Assembly (NCBI GenBank): GCA_034665745.1
Contig: JAXDJJ010000083.1
Span: forward strand, 1 to 10,075
Source: JAXDJJ01 sp034665745
GTDB taxonomy: Bacteria > Actinomycetota > CADDZG01 > WHSQ01
Length of the DNA: 10,075 nucleotides
Direction of reading: 5' to 3'
The first letter of the stretch is position 1. The number at the start of each line of letters is the position of its first letter. The position numbers were made by a program, and so were the translations under genes. This document shows positions 1 through 5,629 of this stretch, one piece after another. The notes below the pieces were generated by a model that saw only the letters and a list, made by a program, of their open reading frames with translations, was not told where the DNA came from and did no database searches.

Positions 1-7
1 CCCTCCT

Positions 8-52
8 AGTGGTTCTTGTGGTTCTTGTGGTGCCGGCACCACAAGAACCACT
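8..52. repeat. 34-bp perfect palindrome overlapping a 9-bp tandem repeat
   Basis: Bases 18-51 are a perfect inverted repeat with 17-base arms and no spacer, centred on TGCCGGCA (31-38). The left side also carries a 9-base tandem repeat, GTGGTTCTT, at 9-17 and 18-26, with a partial third copy GTGGT at 27-31. The right arm (38-52, ACCACAAGAACCACT) can therefore pair either with 18-31 within the full palindrome, or with 8-22, which gives a 15-bp stem and a 15-base loop. No T run follows on either strand, so it is not a classic intrinsic terminator. It could still act as a U-less terminator for an upstream gene, a protein-binding palindrome or a dispersed intergenic repeat. The structure is certain; the function is not. 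Confidence 0.85.
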
Positions 53-127
53 GAGAGAGTGTTTCGTGGGGAGAAGAGCTATCGCTCGCTGATGCCCGTG
101 CCACTGCTGGGTGGTGGACGGGCCACT

Positions 128-133
128 TAACCT
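128..133 (+). promoter_or_regulatory. possible -10 element for a leaderless pafB transcript
   Basis: The hexamer TAACCT fits the TANNNT pattern of primary sigma-factor -10 elements. It ends six bases before the pafB ATG, which would put the transcription start on the A of the start codon. No convincing -35 element is visible, and the GGGTGG directly touching the ATG is too close to act as a ribosome-binding site. Such short patterns arise by chance, so this is a proposal only. Confidence 0.3.
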
Positions 134-139
134 GGGTGG

Positions 140-1087
140 ATGCGGCGGATCGAAAGGCTCATCAACCTCATCGCGGCCCTCCTCGAAGCCGAGGTCCCCA
201 TGACCGCTGAGAGCATCAGGGATCGGATCTCGGGCTACGAGAGCGACAATCACGAGGCCTTCCGCCGGGCGTTCGAACGGGACAAGGCCGACCTCAAAGC
301 GATGGGCATCCCCGTGGAAACCGTCGAGTTGGAGGTGTTCGGCGATGCCGCACCGGGCTACATCATCCCGAAGTCCCGCTACTACCTCCCCGAGCTCGAC
401 CTCGAACCCGACGAGCTCGCCGCCCTCCGCATCGCAGCAGGTGCGGTCCTTGGTGTCGAGGAGGAAGCCGGAAGTGGGGTCCTCAAACTATCGATGGGGG
501 CGCTCGACGAGACCTCGAGTGGGGCCCGCCTTGCATGGAACGCCGATGTGGCCGCGTCGCAACCCCTATTAGGATCCCTGTACTCCGCGGTGGTCGAGCG
601 CGTGCCGATCACCATCGACTATCAACCGGCCGGTTCCGACGAACCCGGAACCCGGACGGTGAACCCCTACGCCCTCGTGCACCGCAAGGGTCACTGGTAC
701 CTGGTCGGACACGACGATCGCTCGAACGAGACCCGGACCTTCAAGGTCGCTCGCATCATCAGCGAACCGAAGCGGCAGGAGGGCACCTACGAGGTCCCGG
801 CAGGGTTCTCTGCCGACCAACACGTCCTCGCGCACGTGGGCAACGAAGGTGAGGATGTCGTTGCATCGGTTCGCTTCGCTGCACCGATGCGGTGGTGGCC
901 CGAACAGAACCTGCCCGGTGCGCAGGGCACCGAAGGCCCCGATGGCTCGTACACGGTCGAGATGCCCGTCGCCACACTCGATGCGTTGGTTTCGTTCGCG
1001 GTGTGGCTCGGGCCCAACATCGAGATACTCGCCCCGCCCGAAGCACGTGCGCGCATGAAAGAACGGATGACGGGGAGGACCTCGTGA
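140..1087 (+). CDS. pafB: PafB, WYL-domain subunit of the PafBC transcription activator
   Basis: PafB pairs with PafC to form a transcription activator that, in mycobacteria, switches on much of the RecA/LexA-independent DNA-damage response. The 315-residue protein is close to the usual length of about 330. Residues 1-60 form an N-terminal winged-helix-type region (RRIERLINLIAALL, then AFRRAFERDKADLKAMGIP) that closely resembles mycobacterial PafB. A middle helical part rich in acidic residues spans about 85-125. The WYL domain begins near residue 150 and carries the name-giving WYL at 186-188 followed by a basic strand (FKVARI). Family knowledge links WYL domains to sensing nucleic-acid ligands. 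The ATG at 140 fits the family N-terminus and has no Shine-Dalgarno sequence. The stop overlaps the pafC start, so the two are co-transcribed. In relatives the Pup ligase gene pafA usually lies upstream, outside this window. Confidence 0.93.
   Translation: MRRIERLINLIAALLEAEVPMTAESIRDRISGYESDNHEAFRRAFERDKADLKAMGIPVETVELEVFGDAAPGYIIPKSRYYLPELDLEPDELAALRIAAGAVLGVEEEAGSGVLKLSMGALDETSSGARLAWNADVAASQPLLGSLYSAVVERVPITIDYQPAGSDEPGTRTVNPYALVHRKGHWYLVGHDDRSNETRTFKVARIISEPKRQEGTYEVPAGFSADQHVLAHVGNEGEDVVASVRFAAPMRWWPEQNLPGAQGTEGPDGSYTVEMPVATLDALVSFAVWLGPNIEILAPPEARARMKERMTGRTS
1074..1078 (+). promoter_or_regulatory. ribosome-binding site fixing the pafC start
   Basis: GGAGG lies five bases before the GTG at 1084, inside the end of pafB. 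It is the clearest Shine-Dalgarno sequence in the window. Together with the stop/start overlap it supports GTG 1084 rather than any in-frame start further upstream. Confidence 0.8.
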
Positions 1088-2046
1088 CCCAACCATCCGA
1101 GCGCTTAGCGCGCAGACTGAAACGGATCCTGCTCCTGGTTCCATACGCGATCAAGCATCCGGGCGTCAGTGTCGATGAGCTCTCGACGAAGTTCGGTATC
1201 AAGAAGAACGATCTCGTCGAGGACCTGAACCTGTTGTTCATGTGCGGTCTGCCCGGTTACGGACCCGGTGACCTCATCGACGTGGACTTCGATTCAGGGT
1301 TCGTCTACGTGCGGATGGCCGACTACTTCGCGGCCCCCTTGAAGCTCACACCGGTCGAGGCCCTCGCCTTGTACGCGGGGGGTGCCGCGATGGCGTCGAT
1401 GCCGGAGATGGAAGAGGCAGATGCGCTACGCCGTGCCCTTGGCAAGCTAGGGGTCGCACTGGGAAGCAAGGGCGACGGCACGTCGGTCGTGGACGTTCGA
1501 TTTGAAGCCGACCCCTCGGACCATCTGAAGGTTCTGCAGGATGGGCTGTCCTCGCATCGCAGGGTGCGCCTCGAGTACTTCTCGCAATCGTCAGGCGAGC
1601 TCGGCACCCGCGATGTCGACCCGTGGTCCTTGTACGCAGCCCTGGGGCGCTGGTACCTGATCGGGCTGGATCACCACTCGGGCGAGGACAGGATGTTCCG
1701 CATCGACCGCATCAAGTCGGCGACCTTGCTGGATGACGTGGCCGAGATCCCGGAAGACTTCGATCCGAACGCGTACTCCGGCGCGTTCAGGGAGAAGCCC
1801 GGCCAGCCGGTCGCTCGCTTCGACATCTCACCCGCAGTGGCGCGCTGGTTCGAGGAGTACTACCCGGTGCGTAGGGCAACGACGGGAGCGGATGGGTGGC
1901 GATCGATCGAGCTCGCGTACAGCAAGCCACCATGGGTCGCCGCGTTGGTGCTCAGCCTCGGGGAAGGCGTGCGCAATGTCGAACCAGCAGAGGTCTCAAC
2001 GGCGGTGGATGCACTAGCCCTGGAGATCGCAGCGATCTACGCCTGA
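1084..2046 (+). CDS. pafC: PafC, WYL-domain subunit of the PafBC transcription activator
   Basis: PafC is the partner of PafB in the DNA-damage-responsive activator PafBC. From the GTG at 1084 the protein is 320 residues, against about 316 in M. tuberculosis. The reading frame stays open upstream to 892, but starting there would add a non-homologous tail inside pafB. Residues 6-50 form a winged-helix-like region (KRILLLVPYAIKHPGVSVDEL). They are followed by the highly characteristic MCGLPGY at 53-59 and PGDLIDVDF at 61-69, both nearly identical to mycobacterial PafC. The WYL motif sits at 190-192, followed by RMFRIDRI. A C-terminal alpha/beta region from about 240 completes the protein. The GTGA overlap with pafB implies translational coupling and equal amounts of the two subunits. 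Its last 10 bases overlap the 3' end of the convergent histidine kinase gene. Confidence 0.93.
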   Translation: MTQPSERLARRLKRILLLVPYAIKHPGVSVDELSTKFGIKKNDLVEDLNLLFMCGLPGYGPGDLIDVDFDSGFVYVRMADYFAAPLKLTPVEALALYAGGAAMASMPEMEEADALRRALGKLGVALGSKGDGTSVVDVRFEADPSDHLKVLQDGLSSHRRVRLEYFSQSSGELGTRDVDPWSLYAALGRWYLIGLDHHSGEDRMFRIDRIKSATLLDDVAEIPEDFDPNAYSGAFREKPGQPVARFDISPAVARWFEEYYPVRRATTGADGWRSIELAYSKPPWVAALVLSLGEGVRNVEPAEVSTAVDALALEIAAIYA

Positions 2047-4094
2047 GCTGCACGCTCGACCGAGCCACCGATCTTGACGACGTCGGACCGGATCGATCGT
2101 TTCGGCAACGAGAACGAGAACGTCGAGCCCTTGCCCCACGTCGAATCGACCCAGATGCGGCCGTCGTGAACCCTGATCAGTTGAGCGCATAGGTACAACC
2201 CGACACCGGTCCCGCCGTGCTCCCGTGTCGAGGATCCATCGACCTGCCTGAAGCGCTCGAAGATGTGGGGGATATCGCTCGACACCATCCCGACACCCCG
2301 GTCGACGATGTCCACCCGCAGGTTGTCGCCGTCATCGACCGCACGGATGATCACCGGGCTGGGGGCTTCGGAGTACTTGAGAGCGTTCTCGATGAGGTGT
2401 CTAAGAACGAGGCCGACCTTCGCGTCGTCGCACGGCCATTCCAGACCGGCGTCGACCTCGAGTTGGACATCGCGGCCTGCGTGCTCCTTGATGACGTCGT
2501 TGCCGACCGCTCTGATCAGACTGGCGATGTCGACATTCTCGATCTGTAGCGAGGCTTCACGCGATTCGATCCGGGATACGTAGAGCAGGTCCTTCAGGAG
2601 ACGCTCGAGGTGCTCGGCCTTGGCATCGATCGTCGTTAGGGCCTCGCGCGATTCTTCGACCGTGGCTTTGTCGACCCGCTTCAGAAGCATCTTGGAGAAA
2701 CCCTTGATGATGGTTAGAGGTGTCCTCAGTTCGTGGCCGATCATCGCAACGAAATCGCGCTGGGTCTGAACCACCTCGCGCTCGGAGGTGATGTCGTCCA
2801 TGATCATGACGCGGCCCATCGGCGCCCCCGGGGTGCGAACGTCGTTGACGCGCACCTTGTAGGTCCGCGGTGGGGAGCCGATCATCACCTCACCCTGCAT
2901 CTCGCCGTCGCCGGTCAATAGATCCTCAACCGGTGTGCTGCCCAGAGTGCCGCGTGCAGGAGTCCCGGTAGTGAAGACGCTCGAGATGCCGAATATCTGT
3001 TCCGCTGCTGGGTTCACGGCGACGAGCCGAGAGCGAGCATCAACGAGGATGATCGGGTTCGGCACGCCATGGATGATCGATGTGAGCTCCGACTCCTTGC
3101 GCTCGATCACCGAGTGGAGCTCCGCGGTGCCGATAGCGGTCGCACACTGTTGCGCGAACGCGCGCAGCAGGTCACGCCGGCCCTCGACTACCTCTGGCGT
3201 TGCTACGACGACAAGGAGCCCCTTCGTGTTGCGCGTGGTCCTCAGACCCATCGCCATCAAGGTGCCGATCTGATCGTGCTTCACGACCGCGAGGTCGGCG
3301 TTCTCGATAGCCCGACCGACATCGGGGTGTTCGATAACCGAGCGGATCAGGTTCTTGTCGAGCCCTCTGAAAACACCGCGGGAGAGGGCTCCTGTGTCGT
3401 GGTCGAACAGGCATGCGAAGCCCTCGCTCGAACCGGCGAACCGGGTCCCTCCGTCGAGAACCTGTTGCAAGAGTTCCTCGATGTCCAAGGTGCCGAGCAA
3501 ACCCTTGCTGGATTCGACGAGAGCCATGAGATCTGACGAGCGATGCTCCGCTTGATCGTGCAAGCGGGCCCTGTAGATCAATGCGGCCGCTTGGTCTCCG
3601 AACATCTGTGCCATGCGCACGTCTTCGTCGACGAATTCGTGACCAGGGTCGAGTCGGGCGACGTTCAGTACCCCGATCGGCCGTCCGGATACCCGCAGGG
3701 GAACGACGATGCTCGATGCGATGGACCGAGTCTTTGGCACGAAGTTGACGAACGCGTCCTGATCGACCTGACCCAAACGCAAGGGTTGTCCGGTTGCAAG
3801 AACGCGGCCGGCGACGCTCTCGCCTGCAGGCAGTCGAGCACCGATGCCAACATCGGGTGGAAGTCCGATCGCCGCGACGAGCGTCAAGGTGTTGGATCCG
3901 TCTTCGACCAACATGATCGAGCCCTGTTCGGCGCGCAGGAGCCCGGCGGCAGTACGGACCATCGCGTTGACCGCCTCAGGGAAGGGCGTTGCAGAAGCGG
4001 AGATCTCGGACACCCTCAAGGTGGCTTCGAGAGCTTCCTGCCACTTGTTAGGCGCTACAGGGACCGGTTCTCCCTGTTTCCCGAATCTAGGCAT
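2037..4094 (-). CDS. cytosolic GAF-GAF-PAS sensor histidine kinase
   Basis: This 685-residue protein is a sensor histidine kinase with no signal peptide or membrane helix, so it should sense an intracellular signal. Two GAF-type domains span about 22-178 and 188-330, and a PAS domain about 333-440 (VPNPIILVDARSRLVAVNPAAEQIFG). The HisKA domain has its phosphoacceptor H454 in FVAMIGHELRTPL. The catalytic domain (about 550-664) shows the N box HLIENALKY (N570), the G1 box DRGVGM (598-603), the F box IFERFRQ (611-617) and the G2 box HGGTGVGLYL (626-635). All kinase motifs are intact, so it should be active. No response regulator is present in the window, so it is an orphan here. The ATG at 4094 is preceded two codons upstream by an in-frame stop and lacks an obvious Shine-Dalgarno sequence. 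The gene is convergent with pafBC and divergent from the tat genes; M. tuberculosis has no gene at this position. The ligands are unknown. Confidence 0.9.
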   Translation of the reverse strand: MPRFGKQGEPVPVAPNKWQEALEATLRVSEISASATPFPEAVNAMVRTAAGLLRAEQGSIMLVEDGSNTLTLVAAIGLPPDVGIGARLPAGESVAGRVLATGQPLRLGQVDQDAFVNFVPKTRSIASSIVVPLRVSGRPIGVLNVARLDPGHEFVDEDVRMAQMFGDQAAALIYRARLHDQAEHRSSDLMALVESSKGLLGTLDIEELLQQVLDGGTRFAGSSEGFACLFDHDTGALSRGVFRGLDKNLIRSVIEHPDVGRAIENADLAVVKHDQIGTLMAMGLRTTRNTKGLLVVVATPEVVEGRRDLLRAFAQQCATAIGTAELHSVIERKESELTSIIHGVPNPIILVDARSRLVAVNPAAEQIFGISSVFTTGTPARGTLGSTPVEDLLTGDGEMQGEVMIGSPPRTYKVRVNDVRTPGAPMGRVMIMDDITSEREVVQTQRDFVAMIGHELRTPLTIIKGFSKMLLKRVDKATVEESREALTTIDAKAEHLERLLKDLLYVSRIESREASLQIENVDIASLIRAVGNDVIKEHAGRDVQLEVDAGLEWPCDDAKVGLVLRHLIENALKYSEAPSPVIIRAVDDGDNLRVDIVDRGVGMVSSDIPHIFERFRQVDGSSTREHGGTGVGLYLCAQLIRVHDGRIWVDSTWGKGSTFSFSLPKRSIRSDVVKIGGSVERAAQA

Positions 4095-4202
4095 ATGGAT
4101 TCATCGGCGTCTGGATAGGGCTGTTTGAGCTTTATGCCCCCTGGAATCTTCTGGATAGAAATGCGCACTAAACCCGGGCCGGTCAGGGCCGATAACCAAA
4201 GC
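4095..4202. other. divergent intergenic region between kinase and CxxC-protein genes
   Basis: These 108 bases separate two genes transcribed away from each other, so both promoters should lie here. I could not find a pair of -35 and -10 elements good enough to call on either strand. The nonamer TCTGGATAG occurs at 4110-4118 and again at 4150-4158, exactly 40 bases apart on the same strand. This could be a pair of operator sites or chance. GATAAC (4191-4196), six bases before the ATG at 4203, is a weak -10 candidate for a leaderless transcript. Confidence 0.5.
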
Positions 4203-4532
4203 ATGACCACGATCAAGGCCACATGCCCGGGATGCGGAGAGGTCGATCTGACCGCCGACGACATCCTGCTTCGCATCGGAGCTCAGACCGATGGCAACAC
4301 GTACGGGTTCTCGTGCCCCGACTGTGGGGACTTCGTGCAGAAGCCCGCCGACGAGAGGGTCGTCAGGCTCCTGTTGTCGGGTGGCGTGATGCCCACGCTG
4401 ATCCATGTCCCGGCGGAAGCTCTCGAAGTGCACAGCGGGCCCCCGATCGACCACGACGACCTCATCGCCTTCCACGACCTCCTCGAGTCCGACGACTGGT
4501 TCGAGCAGGTCCAGGGCAGCAACCACCCGTAG
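4203..4532 (+). CDS. small CxxC/CxxC zinc-ribbon-like protein of unknown function
   Basis: The 109-residue protein has two cysteine pairs, CPGC at 8-11 and CPDC at 38-41, spaced as in a zinc ribbon, followed by a conserved-looking stretch (KPADERVVRLLLSGGV, 47-62). The C-terminal half is acidic and helical (HDDLIAFHDLLESDDWFEQV). It resembles a family of roughly 100-residue hypothetical proteins that I recall from many actinobacteria with the same MTTIKA start and KPADERVV core; none has a function known to me. Open frame continues upstream to 4125, but that extension looks non-coding and the family N-terminus favours ATG 4203. There is no Shine-Dalgarno sequence. It is followed 42 bases later by tatA and may share its transcription. 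A DNA- or RNA-binding role is possible for a zinc ribbon, but nothing shows it. Confidence 0.75.
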   Translation: MTTIKATCPGCGEVDLTADDILLRIGAQTDGNTYGFSCPDCGDFVQKPADERVVRLLLSGGVMPTLIHVPAEALEVHSGPPIDHDDLIAFHDLLESDDWFEQVQGSNHP

Positions 4533-4561
4533 AACCAGCCTCAGAGGCGCTGCGGCGCCAC

Positions 4562-4567
4562 TAGACT
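4562..4567 (+). promoter_or_regulatory. possible -10 element for a leaderless tatA transcript
   Basis: TAGACT fits TANNNT and ends seven bases before the tatA ATG at 4575, placing transcription start at or next to the start codon. tatA has no Shine-Dalgarno sequence, which agrees with this. No -35 element was recognised. Just upstream, GGCGC (4546-4550) and GCGCC (4555-4559) could form a short 5-bp hairpin, too weak to call a terminator. Confidence 0.35.
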
Positions 4568-4574
4568 CGATGCC

Positions 4575-4814
4575 ATGCCTTCGATAGGCCCGGCCGAGAT
4601 CCTCATGGTGGCCGCTATTGGCCTCATCGTCTTCGGCCCCCGGCGGCTCCCCGAGATCGCTCGCACCCTTGGCAAGGCCTTGGCCGAGTTCAAGCGCCAG
4701 GCGAGCGATATCCGGTCCGAGTTCGAGTCGGGCCTGAACGTCGACGAGGCATCCGAGGACGAGAAGCCGGTTGCGCTCGAAGCCGAGAAGCCTCCCCAAA
4801 CGCCCGATGAGTGA
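4575..4814 (+). CDS. tatA: TatA/TatB-family subunit of the twin-arginine translocase
   Basis: TatA-family proteins oligomerise in the cytoplasmic membrane with TatC and help folded proteins carrying twin-arginine signal peptides to cross. The 79-residue protein has the standard plan: a short N-terminal membrane helix (about 6-20), a hinge FGPRRLP (20-26), an amphipathic helix (about 27-50) and an acidic, disordered tail. I call it tatA from its size and from its place directly before tatC, as in M. tuberculosis. Some residues look more like TatB: a glutamate at position 8 in the membrane helix and GP-x-RLP at the hinge, where E. coli TatB has GPQRLP and TatA has Gln8 and GTKKL. It may serve as a mixed TatA/TatB subunit. 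Its stop lies inside the start of tatC, so the two are translated from the same message. Confidence 0.88.
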   Translation: MPSIGPAEILMVAAIGLIVFGPRRLPEIARTLGKALAEFKRQASDIRSEFESGLNVDEASEDEKPVALEAEKPPQTPDE

Positions 4815-5619
4815 CGCTTCGGACCTGAGGCGGCGGCGCTTCGCCTTCATGCGCCGCAAGCAACAGCGCAAGGGCCGCGGTCACATGACGATCGTCCAAC
4901 ACCTCGACGAGCTGCGCTCGCGACTGATCATCTCGCTGCTGGCCTTCATCGTCTTGTCTGTGATCGCGTTCGTCTTCTACGACCCGTTGTTCAACTTCAT
5001 CATCAAACCCTTGTGTGGTCTGCCGCCCGAGAAGCTCGGCCCGCAAGGATGCAAACTCGTTCAGACGACCCCGATGGAGGGGTTCCAGGTCCGTTTGAAG
5101 CTGACCGCGATGGTCGGACTCATAGCGGCATCCCCGGTGTGGCTCTACCAGCTGTGGGCCTTCATCGTCCCGGGGCTCACGAAGAAAGAGAAGAGGTACG
5201 CGATCCCGTTCGTCGCGTCCTCGGTCACCCTGTTCCTGATCGGCGCCACCTTCGCCTATCTCTTGCTGCCGACCGGTTTGCGGGTCCTCATCTCGCTGGG
5301 TGGGAACGACCTGGTGGCGTTCCTGCGAGCGGACGGGTACATCAACTTCGTCGGCCTGATGCTGATCGCGTTCGGGGTGACGTTCGAGCTACCCCTGGTC
5401 TTGCTGTTTCTCGGGCTAGCCGGAGTCCTCAGCGTGGCAACCTTGAGACAACACCGCAAAGCGGCCATCGTCGGCATCGCCGCACTAGCGGCGGTGGTCA
5501 CCCCCAGTCAGGACCCCTACACGATGCTCGCCATGGCGATCCCCCTGTGGCTCCTTTACGAGGTCACGATCCTGTTGCTGCACTTCCTGACCCGGAAGCG
5601 CCCCAAGGACTCGGTATAG
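4807..5619 (+). CDS. tatC: TatC, receptor subunit of the twin-arginine translocase
   Basis: TatC is the polytopic membrane core of the Tat system and recognises twin-arginine signal peptides. From ATG 4807 the protein has 270 residues and six predicted membrane helices (roughly 40-58, 99-121, 134-155, 180-203, 218-232 and 237-257). Family landmarks are present: the cytoplasmic HLDELRSRL (32-40), YQLWAFIVPGLTKKEKR (114-130) and the FELP with a conserved glutamate (E194) in the fourth helix. The first external loop has two cysteines (C70 and C82), matching a pair in M. tuberculosis TatC. The start at 4807 overlaps the tatA stop by 8 bp; ATG 4849 and ATG 4885 are possible internal alternatives, since no clear Shine-Dalgarno sequence decides. 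The basic N-terminal extension (about residues 7-25) is typical of actinobacterial TatC. Confidence 0.93.
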   Translation: MSDASDLRRRRFAFMRRKQQRKGRGHMTIVQHLDELRSRLIISLLAFIVLSVIAFVFYDPLFNFIIKPLCGLPPEKLGPQGCKLVQTTPMEGFQVRLKLTAMVGLIAASPVWLYQLWAFIVPGLTKKEKRYAIPFVASSVTLFLIGATFAYLLLPTGLRVLISLGGNDLVAFLRADGYINFVGLMLIAFGVTFELPLVLLFLGLAGVLSVATLRQHRKAAIVGIAALAAVVTPSQDPYTMLAMAIPLWLLYEVTILLLHFLTRKRPKDSV

Positions 5620-5620
5620 T
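5615..5620 (+). promoter_or_regulatory. possible -10 element before the membrane-protein gene
   Basis: TATAGT matches the TANNNT -10 pattern and overlaps the tatC stop codon. It ends nine bases before the ATG at 5630, so transcription from it would give a leader of only about 0-3 bases. There is no Shine-Dalgarno sequence in the 10-base tatC-to-ATG gap. It could give the downstream pair of genes transcription independent of tatAC. Confidence 0.4.
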
Positions 5621-5629
5621 CCGCCCGCT

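Noticed and set aside
2..130. An open frame running from the window edge through the palindrome to a TAA at 128-130, possibly the end of an upstream gene
   Set aside because: The translation is low-complexity over the repeat (SGSCGSCGAG) and does not resemble the C-terminus of PafA or any protein I recognise. An open stretch of about 42 codons is expected by chance in GC-rich DNA.
892..1083. N-terminal extension of PafC by 64 residues
   Set aside because: It lies inside pafB in another frame. Homology, GGAGG at 1074 and the GTGA overlap all place the start at 1084.
4374..4397. A sequence resembling the PafBC-dependent promoter motif (TTGTCRGTG then TANNNT)
   Set aside because: It reads TTGTCGGGTG, with one extra base, has no TANNNT at the right distance and lies inside the CxxC-protein gene. 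I saw no good match to the motif upstream of any gene here.
4546..4559. Short hairpin GGCGC-TGCG-GCGCC before tatA as a terminator
   Set aside because: The stem is only 5 bp, no T run follows, and such hairpins are common by chance in GC-rich DNA.
4101..4871. A 256-codon open frame on the minus strand opposite the CxxC protein and tatA
   Set aside because: It is antisense to two genes with recognisable proteins and its product has the repetitive Leu/Gly/Asp/Glu content typical of antisense frames in GC-rich DNA.
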